NCBI GenBank assembly: GCA_002943765.1
Contig: PQWQ01000019.1
Coordinates: 806,001-870,000, forward strand
From: Psoroptes ovis
Lineage: Eukaryota; Arthropoda; Arachnida; Sarcoptiformes; Psoroptidae
Direction: 5' to 3'
DNA length: 64,000 bases
Shown here: one piece after another, positions 24,079 to 37,502 of the stretch
Position numbering within the stretch: the stretch's first letter is position 1
Layout of the letters: each line of letters starts with the position of its first letter
Notes under the pieces: generated by a model
Told to the model about the DNA's origin: nothing
The model's database searches: none
Seen by the model: the letters and a program-made list of their open reading frames with translations, nothing else
Program-made: the position numbers and the translations under genes

Positions 24079-24100
24079 TTTTAAGAAAATTTTCTTAAAA
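24079..24100. repeat. 22-nt perfect palindrome
   Basis: TTTTAAGAAAA followed by TTTTCTTAAAA, identical to the core of the palindrome at 23136-23159, about 0.9 kb away. Confidence 0.8.
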
Positions 24101-27100
24101 AACAAAAGAAAATTTCCGTGAAGTTTTCTTAAGAATTTCAATTTCTTGCAGTTTTCTTAATTTTTTCGCTCGAAAAAAACTTTTTATCTTCTCCACACTT
24201 GCAGCTTCGATTCTTCAGAGCCCTTGTAGCCACTACACCAAGAAACAACGGAAACAATGAAAGTGTTGGATGGATTGCGATAATAATTTCTTTAAGAAGA
24301 ATTGAAATTTTGGAATGAATTATTGACAATAATCAATCAAAACCGGAATCGAAGAATTTTCGCTCAGTTCAATTCTCAATTCAAGAATTTTTTTCTTAAA
24401 GAAACTTTCGAAAATAGCCGAGAATTAAAGTAAAAAAAAAAAAAAAACATTAATCGTGAACGATTAATGGGCAATTACTGCTAATACTTATGACAATACT
24501 CCTTTTGGTGCTGCTTATCTTACAATTGCTCAGCTCAAAGAGTTTCTTAAAGAAAAAATTAAGAAAATTTCGAAAAAATAAAATTTTTTCTCTTTTCTCT
24601 TCCCATAAACATTTCCGAATAGAATTATATTTGAATTACGAGAAATTCAGGCTCAAAGAATTTCCAGTGGAAAGTCCCTTGAAAAATCTGACTGACCCTT
24701 GTTGAAACAATGGCCGAAGTAGGCCGATGATCATCTGCAATCCGAAATCCAAATGGAAAAGCCAAATACCATGCCAAAGAGCCTAAAAAAGCCAGGCGGC
24801 CAGCTCAAATTGAGTTTGGAATAATGATATTTCTTTGCCTGTAATAAGATATTGATGAAATGATCATTTGTATTCAAATCAAAGTCGGTAGGAATCATGG
24901 AAATTCGGAATGAATCGTTATTGAACGAGAGATATTTCCAAGAATATTCGAAGAAAATATGTATTTCTTAGAATATTCCGTGAAATATTCCACGAAATAT
25001 TTCAACGGGAAAAAAAATTCAAAAATTCAGAAAATCATTGTTCCACATTCATCATATTGATTGATTCATATTGAACAAACAAGAATAACAAGCAAGATGT
25101 TTATTATTATTATCATTTTGAAAAATATTGGATTTTGAAAATTTTCCCGAAATTCTTGGAATAATAATAATTTCAAATTTCAAATCAAAGAAACATTTCA
25201 TTTCAATCTGATTTTGGACTATTATATATTTCTGTTCAATATTTCAAATCAATCAATGACTGTCGTGTGCCTGTGTTCAAATTTGATTTGATTTGAATCG
25301 AATTTGAATGAAATTCGAAATTTTTGATTTCTTTCTATTCGAAAAAAATTGAAGCCGATAAATAAGATTTGAAAAACTGATTGGATCAAAATCATTTCGA
25401 GTTCCGAGGAATAGTTTCCACAATTTAAGGTCAAATCTAAGAAAATTTAAGAAAAAAAATGAAATCAATTGATTTCATTTGATTCTAAGACTATAGATAT
25501 TCTGGACAAACGAGAGAAAATCATTCATTCATTTTTTCGCGAGAAAATCAAAATTCAATCAAATAAAATTTCGGAAATTTGCCAAGCAATGAATCTAACA
25601 GAATTGATTCAATCGGATTGATTTAGATTTTCAATTGAGAAAATACTGGAAACAATTTCATTGAATCATCGGAAAAAAATCCAATTGAATCTAATGGAAT
25701 ATTTGATAATGCTGCAGCAATTCATGGCTACAATTCAATTCAGGGCTATTCAATTCAATTCTCTCATAGAAACTCACAATGAAATCACATTACATTAAAA
25801 TTTTATATTCATTTCATGGTAGAAATTTCATGGAAATAAATAGAAATTGGGAGAAACAAATAGAAGAAATATTTATATTTCACAATTAGAAATAATTGGC
25901 TTAAATTTGATTAATCATTGAGATGGAATTATTTATTTATTTGTTTGTAGAGCTTGAAAATTTGAGAATAGCCATGCAGAGCCTATGGCATTGGGTTCTC
26001 GGTGTGTCTGTCAGTGTGAAATTGGAAATTTTTTTTCCAAATTTCGAGTAAACGGAACAAAACAAATAAATAAAACAAAATAAAGGGTAAAATGCACTAG
26101 AAATCGGTCGAAATAGTTTGTTTGAATTATGTGGTATATTCTATTTGCAGATTTTGTCATGTAAATTCATAAAATAGTCTTGTCAATGATAATTAAGATT
26201 TCAGTATGATCTTAATGTAATTATTATAATTCATATAATCATTGAATCATTACAGTGATAATTCTACGAATAATTTAGTTCATTTTTCAGAATGAAATCA
26301 CGCAAATTTTTGTCTAAGAAATTTTCAGAGAATTTTCAAAGGAAATTATTTCAAGAAATTTCTAAAATTGAAATCTTAATCAAAATAATTCAAAGTATTT
26401 CAGTATAACTCAAAAATGATTCAGAATGATTCCAAATACATCCAATACTTACGAGATATTTGAAGAATTTCAAAGAATTTTTCGAAACAATTTTTAAGAA
26501 ATTTTCAATGATTCACAATTATAAAGAAATGACACTCAAATGTAATAAGAAATTTAACATTCTAATTCTTTCACATTGATTCACGATGATTTGATTCAAT
26601 AACACTTGATTTATTATTGAATAAATATTATTCACAACCACACACACACAAATATACACGGATGACAAGTTGATGCTGGATTTGATTTGATTTTCGGGTA
26701 GAAAATTAGCGAAATTTTCTCACAAAGATTCAATTACACAGAGGTACAGATCATTACACAAATCATTGATTCATCACCATCACTGCTGATTGAGCCTTGA
26801 TTTGAATATTCAAATTTTTCGTACACATTTTATTCTAAGAAAATTCAAAGAAAACTCAAGAAAACTTGAAGAAATTTGATTAGTTGCCTCTCACATTCAT
26901 GAGTAAGTGACTAGTGACGTGTGTGTAGTATGAAATTGTAGGCGAAAACATGAATTGAAACATGTGAATTGAAATACATGAATTGAAATGGATAAACAAA
27001 TCATATGGATGATTATTCGGATGATGATGATGATGAATGAATTCAATTCAATTTGATTTGATTTGATTTGATTCAAAATATTTGATTCAATTCAATTTGA

Positions 27101-30100
27101 TTCAAACACACACAGTGAAATGATTCAAAGCGGAAATTTTTTTTTGAAGCAAACAATTGCGAAATCTTAGAATTTCACAATCTTAGAATTTCAAGAATTT
27201 CAAAGACTCAGAATTGCAGAAAATTCAAAATTTCAGAATTCAAAGTGCAAATAATACTGAAATGCAGCCAAGAATATTGTTCATCAGCGATAAAAATATA
27301 TTTCCAAGTAAATAATCATCAATGAAATAATAATTCTTTGATTGAATTTTCAAATTTTTTCGCGATTTCAATTGGAACACGATATATATTCGATGATGAT
27401 TGTAGTGGTGGTGGTATTTGAATGAATTTGAAATTTTGAAACAAAATTCCCATAGATTTCAATGGTATATTGACCAGCAATGTCTGTAATGCGGCTATAT
27501 CAAGTCATATTATGAGATTGAATGCCAGAAAATCAACGCAGCCGTCATAAGAAACTGAATTATTAAAGAATTATTGAAGAATTAGCAAATCAATGCAAAA
27601 TGTGTAAATTGAGAAACAACTACAGAAAAACTTGAATGAAATAATTGAAATCAGATCCATTATTTCATAGATGATGATGTTGGCAACAGTTCAGAGGAAA
27701 ACAATAATTTTCCTCCAGTTTCTATGGTCCAAAATTCATATCATTATTTGGAATCGAATGATAATTAACCAGAAATTAATTTTGGAAAAACAAATCAGAA
27801 TAAGTTGGTCAAAGATTTGAATAATCAAAATAATATTGTCAAGGCGAAAGCTCTGAGAATTTGCCTGAGAATACATTTTCTCGGGTAAATTCATCTTATC
27901 TCAATGAATTCAGAGATTTTGAGATTTTGAATCTTTAAGATTCTGGTCAATTTGACTCCAGTCTATGCGAATAACAATGATAAGATAAACCAAAGATTAA
28001 ATGCGTTGATTTCTTATTTTAGATTTTTTTCAAGATTCTAGATTCAAGATTTTCTGTTCTGGTCATTTTTCATTGGAAATTCATTCCACCATACCAAATG
28101 AAAATAAAAAAAATGAATGAAATAAGAGACATTTCTTATTTGATAAGAAAATAAGAAAAATAAGAAAAAGAAAATATTTTGAATGTCAAAACAAAATTTT
28201 CAAGTGAAGAGAATCGAAAGAGAGAATTCTTGAGATTCAAAACACAAACAGAAATTCAAAAATTCAAAATTGAATTAAAGTTTCTACAAAGGGGCCATAA
28301 ACTAGGCCAATGGTTGATGGTTTGTTGTTGTTGTTGTCGAATGATGATGATACTGGGCCCAATGATGACGATGATCATCATCAATGGACCAGTGCTTATT
28401 TCAATTATTCGAGATCGACACAATCACTTCTAAGGAAGAAAATTACATTAAGACAAATCAGTTTTTGTTTTGTTTGTTTGTTTGTCGGAAAATGTTTCGG
28501 CCATGATGTGGACCGCTGACAATGGCCAAAATGGGCCCTTGGACACATATATTGTAGGCTATAGCTCTGCCCAATGAGTGACCATTTGAAAAAATCATTC
28601 ACCGGCAACAATCATTGAGGCCTAAGAGTCATTGATTCAAAGACTATTGAAACATTTTCTTCGGGATTTTTGTGAATTCTTTGGATTCATTGGATCCCTG
28701 GGATGCATTGGAAACATTGAGTTTCTACGAAGAATTTGAATTTTCAAGAATTTAAATATTTTTACGCTTGAAATTCAATTGAATTTACATTAAATGATGT
28801 ATTCGAATGGAAACAAGGGTAAATCCAGATTGTCCACAAACAAAAAATCCACATGGCGTGAAATCAAGGATAAAAATTATTGAAAATATTGAAAACCTCG
28901 GAGCCTAAGACCAATTGAAAAATGACCAAAAAAAAATGGTAAATCCATAAATATATGATTTATTGATATTTTGTTTTTTTGGTGGAACAGGGGGCAAATT
29001 CAGTTCAATAAATCCAAGTGGACATAACTCAAAGGGCTCAAAATTCAAAGGGACAAAAAATTTCAAAAATTCAAAGGGGACAAACCATGTCCAAAATCTC
29101 TGAAAATCTCAAAGAAAAATTTAAATAAATTTCCAAAAAACAACAAAAATGGACCCAAAAAAAACTGTCATATATATTTTGGATTTTGAAGGTTTTGTTC
29201 AATTGAGGTTCAAAAACAAAACAAAACAATTCAACCAAAAATCAACCAGCAAAAATTTGAATTCACATTCATATTCAAGAATTTGTGATTTTTTTCCCAT
29301 GGAAAACAATTCAAAGAAAACTTTAAGATTTATTCTTCTTCTTCTTGTTCTTAGGGGTATTCAGATTCAATGGCAAAAAACAATTCTTTGAGTTTTTCTT
29401 ATTTCGGAAGACTTTAAGAAAATGTTCTTGTCTTAGCAAATTCTCACAGAATTCGCTTACAGATTTGTACCAAGAATCGCTTTGTCTTAACACAAAGATT
29501 TTTGACACAATCACAGACACAAAGAGTGATTCATTTTCCATTGTTTTCTCTGATTTCTTTGATTCTTGTGTTGTTTTCAAAGTGAATTTCGCTGCCTGAA
29601 ATTCTGTGAATTCTGAGAACAACAACACGAAAAATATGTGAAAATATGGAAAATGTCAAAAAATATGAATTACTTCAAAGTGATTATTCTTTGTTTGTGT
29701 TTTTGAAATCAAATTTCTTTGGAACATTTCGCTCCACAAGAAAAAGCTACAAAATATCAAAAGAAAACTTTTGAAATTCTTCAAGATTTTCTCACAAAGA
29801 ACATTTGATACATTTTCTATGCGGTATATTTCTCAAGACTATAGTCTTTAAGTAAATCTAAAATTTAAGTCAACCATCGATTGATCATAGATTTACCGAT
29901 TGTCAAAATAGAAATTTGAACGGTAATTCGTGGAATAAAATCTTGAAGAAATCCTTAGCAAATCTCAAAGAAATCTTTAAGAAAATCTCCACTCAAACAT
30001 CTTCAGCCAGCTCCAAATCGATTTGAAAATATGATCAATTGAACAATCGATTCGATTGATGAACATCGATTCGATTCAACAATCGATTGAATTAATCCAA

Positions 30101-30452
30101 AAGAAAGCTTGGAACTAGGAACTAGGAAAACTTGGATAGTTGGATCCGATTGTTCAATTGTCAAAAAATTCATGTAAGATGTATCTGCATTCATTATTCT
30201 TATTTACAATTCAACAACAACTAATTCAAAATCAGCTGGATTGATTTCATTCATTGAATTTCTGAATTGAATATGTTCAGAATTTTGAACAAATTCTAAA
30301 CATATTTTCAATTTCTTTTAAATCTTCAAGATTTCTAAAAATATTTCAAAGAAATTTGAAATTTTTTCCATTTTGAATTCAATTGACATATATATCTTAG
30401 ATCTTTGATCACATGATATTATTCTTTGTCAATTGACATAATAATGAAAATA

Positions 30453-30532
30453 TTAGATTGTCCGAAAAGTTATTGCCGATTTTTCAATGATTTTCTACGG
30501 TATAATCGGCAAGAAATTTTCGGACAACCTAA
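30453..30532 (+). mobile_element. mariner-type MITE, subfamily A
   Basis: 80 bp between TA dinucleotides. Ends TTAGATTGTCCGAAAAGTTA and AAATTTTCGGACAACCTAA. Interior TTCTACGGTATAATCGGC. Confidence 0.85.
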
Positions 30533-31224
30533 TAATAATAATAATAATTCAATGTTGTACAATTTCGGGAAATATATGCTCACTCAAATTGTGTGTGAAT
30601 TATCCTCTCTCTCTCTCTCACTTCGAAATTGATCAAAATTGAATTAAATTAAATTTTTGAAATTGTAATTGTAAATAGTGCATGTAAAACATGGTACATG
30701 TGTACCAATTGTCGATGAATATTTGCAAACTGTGAATAATTGTGTATGATAGAATTTAAACAAGGAAATTCAAGGGGAAATTCAAAGGGAGAATTCAATG
30801 GAAAATCTCTAAGAAAAACTTGAAAATTTCTTAAAATTTTAAGGAAATTTTCAAGGAAATTTCAATTCATGTTATTGTCACAATGTCGAACACTTAGTTA
30901 TTCGAACTCTGCTGTTAAATTGCTCATATGATTTTCATTTGATGAAGCAAGCACCCAATCACAGAATTATTCGATTAGAATTTCATTCATTCACAATTTC
31001 ATAGGAAATACTTGTCGTCTTTAAGAGTAAATACAAATACATGAACATTTAAATACCTGAGAACCTTAGAAATTCTCAGACTTTCTTGGAATTTTTGCTT
31101 ATTTTTTCTCAAAATTCAGCAAAATTCTTCAGCAGATTTGCTGACAACATCAAATCAAATCAACATTCCAAATCATCGGTATTTAAAAATATTTGGAACA
31201 CACACAAACAGAAATGTCAAAATT

Positions 31225-31306
31225 TTGGGTTGTCCGAAAAGTTTTTGCCAAATTTCTCAAATATTTTTCAATTAGTAAATCGGCAAAAACTTTCAGGACA
31301 ACCTAA
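31225..31306 (-). mobile_element. mariner-type MITE, subfamily C
   Basis: Ends TTGGGTTGTCCGAAAAGTTT and AACTTTCAGGACAACCTAA, followed by TA. Interior TTTTTCAATTAGTAAATCGG is the reverse complement of the 12291 copy. Confidence 0.85.
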
Positions 31307-32119
31307 TATATATTTCGCTCTACACTTGAATAGTTGTTGTTCGGCGAATAATTGAATACAAGCACCAACAACCAACCACTACCAAATACCACCAGGACCG
31401 ACAAGGTTCTTCTTATGCAATTTGAAGAAATGTAAAAATTAAATTCTTTGAAATTCAAAGAATTTAATTTCATTTGTTTTGTTTGTATTTGTTTGTCTTG
31501 AAATATTTGTCTTTGAATATTTGTTGAATAACAACAACAACAAGGAACCAATGATTTGAATGAATTGAAATCGGAATTGCGAAATCAAAATCAAATAAAT
31601 AAAAATTTGAATTAAATTCTTTTTGACAAATTTTTCCAAGGAAAAGAAAAATTTAAAATTAAATTTTCCAGAAGAATATTTTCTTTAAGATTTCTTGAAA
31701 TCGAATCAAAAATCAGAAATCAAATCAGATTCTTCTTCCCCACCCCCTTCAGAAGAAAAGGGTTCGAAAATCGAGAAATTTAATCGGAATTCAATTGACA
31801 ATCGATGACTGATCAATGGCTGATCAATGCAACGACGCCTATTCGATGATGAAATCAATTTTCGATTGATTTTCAATAGATTTTCAATTTAATTTAATTG
31901 AATTTAATTGAAATTTCAATTAAATTCAATATAAATTTAAATGATATCGGGAAAATTATCGAGAAATTCAATTTCCTACCCGAGGAAAAAACATGTAAAT
32001 CGATTCTCATATATACAAAGGTATTCAATTAAATAGATTTCACTGAGCATATCAATGATCTTAGATTATATCAATGATTTTCATTTTTCCATAAGAAGAA
32101 AAATCAGTAAAAAATATTA

Positions 32120-32197
32120 TTAGATTGTCCGAAAAGTTCTTGTCGATTATTCAATTATTTTCTACGATATAATCGGCAAATACTTTCCGGACAACAA
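32120..32197 (+). mobile_element. mariner-type MITE, subfamily A
   Basis: Ends TTAGATTGTCCGAAAAGTTC and TACTTTCCGGACAAC. Interior TTCTACGATATAATCGGC. The extreme right end has decayed. Confidence 0.8.
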
Positions 32198-32722
32198 AAA
32201 TTGATTATGATTGAAATAACAAGTAAAATCACCAATCTTCCATTTTCTCGGATAATTATTTCTGATTATGAGAATATAATTAAAACATTTCTCTCATTGT
32301 GTTTGTGTGTGTGTCGGCCTTGTCTTAAATGTCAAATTCAGTAATGAATGAATGAATAAATGAATAAATTATTCATATTATTAACACATTTGCATTAACA
32401 TAAATATTAAGACGTTTCTATCTTTCTTAATTATTTCACGATTCTTAAATATATTCTAATTATTATTCAATTTACACGATTTGATTCGTTGTTTTTAGTG
32501 CTTCGGCACTGATTTTTCCCCGATTCGGTCTCATACAAGGACATGCACTCGAAAAATAAATGAACAAAAACACTCAGAAAAACACACATAGACCCATGTG
32601 ATACATGGGAAAATTAATCAAACCAAATTTTCTTTGGACTTTTCTTTGGACATTCTGGAGAGAAAATCAATTCGGAATATATTCTAACACTTTCAACATT
32701 TGAAATCATTGAATACATGATT

Positions 32723-32833
32723 TAAAGTTTTAATTCGTAATTTTAAAATTCGATTTCGTAATTTTATGATTTGAAATTCCATTTAAAACTACGAAAATTA
32801 ACTTTAAAACTCTCAATAAAAACTTAAAACCCC
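32723..32833. repeat. palindromic element, AGTTTTAATTCGTAGTTTT family
   Basis: Starts TAAAGTTTTAATTCGTAATT and ends AAAACTACGAAAATTAACTT, then AAAACTTAAAACCCC. The arms match the 45796 copy, while the centre matches the 3634 copy. Confidence 0.65.
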
Positions 32834-33034
32834 ATAAATCACAATGAATGATTCACACCGATTGGAGATGCTTCTGTGTGTCTGTGTGTGAACCAATACA
32901 TATGAATACAACAAATGATACAATGAAATATCAAACATTCAAACACATTGAAACATTGAATTAAAAATTCGAAACGAAATAAAATACATTAATTATAATC
33001 AAAGAATAGACAACAAGGAATCAGAGAGACGCGA

Positions 33035-33061
33035 ATGGATGGATGGATGGATGGATGGATG
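33035..33061. repeat. GGAT microsatellite
   Basis: About six GGAT/ATGG units. Confidence 0.9.
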
Positions 33062-36000
33062 ATAATAAAAATTCAAAATAAATAAATGAACAAATAAATG
33101 AAATGAAATGGTGAAATCAATTCAATTCAATTTCAAATACGATTCAATGGGATTCATTCAATTTCAATGGAATTCAATTGGATTTTACAAATGGTGAATC
33201 AATGAATGAATGAATCAAGGGATGAATGAAGAAGAATGAAGAATGAATTTCGATCGGTGATTTTGTGTTTCTATGAAATGAATGAATTCTTCGAGCATTT
33301 TGTCCAATCGTTTGTTTCGATTTGTTTGTTTCAATTTTGTTCAATTTGGGCCCGAAATTATTTTGAAAAATACAAAGACACTATGGCATCAAATGGCATC
33401 ATCATCACCGAAAATTAATCAAACAATATTTCTCATTATCAGTACCGAAGAAGAATATTCTTCAGGACAATTTATTGATTCATTTCACTGATTCAAATTT
33501 CGTAGAATTCAAATTTCGAGGAAAACAATGAATCAATGAATCAGTGAAACAAACAAGGGAGAAACAACTTGGAATTCTTTTATTTATTTGAATTTTTTGA
33601 AATTCCAGAAAATTTCCAAAAATTTCAAAGACTGGAATTTGATATTTTCATTATTATTATTTCTCACACTAATTTTCCCATACTAATTTTGTTCAAATCA
33701 GTAATTCAAATCATTATTATCATTTTCATTATTTACCCGTTTCGGGGCTATAGATATTGATTTTAATTGTGAAGCTGGAAGCTGGAAAATTTTCAAAAAT
33801 TTTTCAAGCAAAATGGCCAAATCGATTTCTGGCATTCAAATGACAAAATTCATTCGAGAAATTCAAAAAAAAAAAAAAAACATTCAGGAAGATTAATGTG
33901 AAAATACCGCTTGAAAATACTTGTCCATTTGAAATTCTCACTTCAAATTGTGAAAAACAAGTCGCCAAATGTCAACCGATGTAACAACGTTTTTAGGACT
34001 GAAATTTGATTCAATTTTGACTTTTAAAAATTTTTCGAAATTTCGAAAAATTTCAAAAATAAGGACCTAATTACAATTTTTGGATCTTCGGGCATTCGTC
34101 GATGGAAAATGGACCAATAATGAATGGAAAATAAAATAAAGAAATTCAAAGATTATTGAATCATTTGATAAATATTGAATAATTGAATATTCAATAATCA
34201 TTTCTCTGTGTACGGAATCCAATGTATGAATAAATTAATCTGAATGAATCAATAAAAATGAGAAATCAAAAATAAATACGAAATAAAAACTCAAAAATAA
34301 ATGAATGAATAAATAGAAATAGACCAAGTATTCCAAATATACGAAAAGAACCAAGAACAAAGAACCAAAAGAACCCGGAAAATATTTTGATATAATATTC
34401 CCGAATAATAATAATGAATACAAAAACCGCATTCAAAACAACATTAATGGATTATTTTCGGTTTTGTTTAGAGTTTCGGCTTGTTTTGTTTAGGGTTTCG
34501 GGTTTTGTTTTTACATCCTTTTAGGCCCAAAAATATTTTGAATTTATTATTATTTTCGTTGGCATACTATTAATGTATCATAATTCATACATATATTCGA
34601 CGATACTAGTCAGACATATACAAAAGCCTTTATCTATCAAGTTTTCAGATACAATGCATCAAAAATATATGTATAAATATTCATTTCTATATGAATGAGA
34701 ATAAATATTTAAGTATTTAATGCATATATTACATATCAAAAATAATACAGGGTCTTAAACGCTAATAAATGTAAGACATTTATATACACAAACACTCATA
34801 CATATGCACACACACATAGACATACATGTGTATTGACCGAAATATTCTTAAGAAAAAATAATAAGAAAAAAATAAAGATTTAAAGACATTGGATACATAT
34901 GAATATATTCAAAGATATATGAATATGAATTGAGCTAAATTGAATTCAGCTAAATTTGGATACACACACACTGGAAACCGGAATCCTAAATGAACCGGCT
35001 AAATGAATAAACAAAAAGACACAGACACACACACAAAAAGTCTTAAGAAATTCATAAGGAATCTTACATATGGAATATAAGATGAACAAATAAGTGGATG
35101 AATCAATGAAAACACTTATCATATTACAATATTTTCGGCCCAAATTATTCCATTTATTCGATTCATTATTCGGCCAATCTTTTCACATCCCCAAAAGATT
35201 AAAATGGCCAAGAGAATAACACATATAAGATGTGTCCGTGTGTGTGAATATAAGATTTCAGTTTTGAAGATTTTCTTAAGAAAATGAATGTCTTAAGATT
35301 CTCAAGAAAATTCTAAATTCCTCTGGTCTAAATGATTTCTCAAAAGTTGTATTATATTATCGTTCGATGAACATCTTTCAATGGACAACTTTCGAAGAAT
35401 ATATCTTTGATTTGATTTGTGGTTTCATTCTAATTTAGGGATCATTTTACCCCTCAAAAATCATCTCGACGGGAAAATCGAATCGGATATCGACAGATTT
35501 TCGATGGCCGATGCATGTATCTATGATCTATGTATTTGTGTTTAGCATTGCTCAATGTTTCAATCATTCAATGAGCTCAAAGCTTCAAATGGCTAAATGG
35601 TCAACACGCCATTCATCGGCCATAATCATCCCAGAATCAACGAGCAAATTTCAATTATTTCTTGGTTCTTAATTCATTTTACTTAAAGAACATCAACATC
35701 TTACATTACATTACTGTTGTTGTTCAATCACCAATCAATCAATTCATTCATTCAGAGCTTTTCTCAAATTCAGTCTCTCAGAATCAAATTCTATTGTCTT
35801 CTATTCACTCAATTATTTGATATTCTATCAATTCTTTGGCTGTCTCAGTCACTCACAGGCCCGTTACTCACTGAATTCGGCCCCTACAAGGCCCCAATAT
35901 GGTTCATTCTCTCAATTGTTCCAATGGCTGGTACTCTTCTGATACAACACTGTTGGTGAATGAATGTAATACAAGCTCTAGCCCGGAAACTGATTTATCA

Positions 36001-36157
36001 ATAACCAACCAAATAACAACAGCTAAACAACAATCGAACAAAAGTAATCAATGGAAAATATTGAAGATATTGAAAGAAGAAATATGAGAAAATATTCAGT
36101 TGTATCCTATGGATCAATACATACATAGATACACACAGAGAATCCATATGATACATT

Positions 36158-36245
36158 TATTAGGTGGTTGTCCAGAAAGTTTTGGCCGATTTTCATGTGG
36201 CAACTATATTGTAATTAATCCGAATGAACTTTTCGGACAACCTAA
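36158..36245 (+). mobile_element. mariner-type MITE, subfamily B
   Basis: 88 bp flanked by TA. Ends TTAGGTGGTTGTCCAGAAAG and GAACTTTTCGGACAACCTAA. Interior TTGGCCGATTTTCATGTGG and ATCCGAATGAAC. A GGT insertion near the left end makes it slightly longer than its relatives. Confidence 0.85.
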
Positions 36246-37421
36246 TACATGTATTATTCTCTACCACAACAGAATATTCTTTCAAGGAAGAAAGCTTACA
36301 AATTTCTTGGAAAATTTTCCAAGAAATCAATGATGACAATGACAATGGCATCATTGATATACCATGATATACCATAGATACATGGCTTGTAGACAGACAA
36401 TACATTCGTGTATCGTGTGTATTTGTGTATCGAATATTTCAATGGAAGCAATTTTCCATTGAATTCAATCGATTATTCATTTATTAAATTCAATATTTCC
36501 GACTTACCCATAGCCTCTGTGGCATAGAGGCTTCGCTATCATCATCTTGTTTGGTATTGACGATATATATGATGGTATTAATGATAACTAACTATAGCCT
36601 TGATAATGAAGATTTGACATTTTCAAAATTTTCTCAAAAAATGAATGAATTTCTTGGGCTGATGAATGATGGCTTTGGCTGTTTATCGTTATTATTATTG
36701 TTGTCGAATTTTCAAACATTATTCGGTGATGTTTACCAATGTTTCACTGGGTACATTGATAATTGAAATTTCGGTTATATATTTTCGAGTAAACTATTAA
36801 ACACACACCGACACAATGGCATAAATGGCCAAAGGGCTATTGATATTTATTTATCTTTATTCTTTCACATGTTTTATTTTCATATTTTTCATAATTTCAT
36901 CTTATTTATTTACTTATTTACGGTGATATTTATTAAATTATCATTATCACTGATTAAATTGATGCCGCTTTCACAGAATGAACAGAGTGTTGGAACATTT
37001 TTCGAACATTTATTTCTTGAACTTTTAAATACAATACAGATAAGACATTGGTTTCACTGTTTATAAATATGTGGAACTGTTTCACTGATGTACAAGGTTA
37101 TTGTCTTCGATGACTGCTGAAAACATTTGATAAAGTTTTGATCAAGAAAATTTTAAAAACTTAAAATGTTTTGCATGGGTTTATATACTCATCGAAATAA
37201 TCATAGAAACATTGATTCATTTTTCAAGATCGAAAAACATGATTCGATGTATTTGATGTATTTGTGATTGATGATTTATGGCCAAAAGTTTGTGATTCAA
37301 AGGGTCATCAACAATTTTTGTTGTTTGAATTGTAATTTTCAAATTTTGAAAAATTGAAATTCGAATTTCTTTGTTTTCAAATTAATCAATCAATTATTAA
37401 TCCCGCCAAATGATAAATATA

Positions 37422-37502
37422 TCGCTCTCTAGTGTTGATAAAAAACAAAAACAAACTCAATTTGTAAAATTTGAGTTTTAAATTTACGCCACTAGATGGC
37501 AG
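37422..37502. promoter_or_regulatory. CTCF-type motif with opposed half-matching partner
   Basis: CCACTAGATGGCAG at 37489-37502 fits every position of the published animal CTCF core CCASYAGRKGGCRS. About 55 bp to the left, TCGCTCTCTAGTGTT (37422-37436) is an imperfect match in the opposite orientation. Between them lies a hairpin (AAACTCAA...TTTGAGTTT). Occupancy is not shown by sequence. The two motifs with the hairpin could instead be the ends of a small inverted-repeat element. Confidence 0.35.

Larger units (their letters stand above)
21276..30452. other. gene-poor intergenic tract
   Basis: No supported gene. It includes one hairpin element (22470), a 12-bp minisatellite near 23.7 kb, two perfect palindromes of 22-24 nt built on AAGAAAATTTTCTT (23136-23159 and 24079-24100) and a GC-richer island at about 28.28-28.62 kb. 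A plus-strand frame at 24490-24705 starts like a signal peptide but continues as AT-biased low complexity; I do not call it a gene. Confidence 0.65.
30533..37421. other. gene-poor intergenic tract
   Basis: No supported gene. Three hairpin elements (31225, 32120, 36158), one copy of the AGTTTTAATTC palindromic family (32723) and a GGAT microsatellite (33035-33061) lie here. At 36508-36535 a small GC-rich hairpin (AGCCTCTGTGGCATAGAGGC) sits beside a minus-strand GTAAGT. A plus-strand frame at 35717-35959 has a hydrophobic C-terminal half but no recognisable family. Confidence 0.65.

Noticed and set aside
24490..24705. Plus-strand frame beginning like a signal peptide (MTILLLVLLILQLL)
   Set aside because: After the hydrophobic start it is Lys/Phe/Asn low complexity following the local TTCTTAAGAAA bias, with no donor, no Cys pattern and no homology I recognise.
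28310..28519. Plus-strand frame with Leu and Asp runs
   Set aside because: Runs come from TTG and GATGAC simple repeats. The amino-acid pattern resembles coding low complexity, but nothing else supports it.
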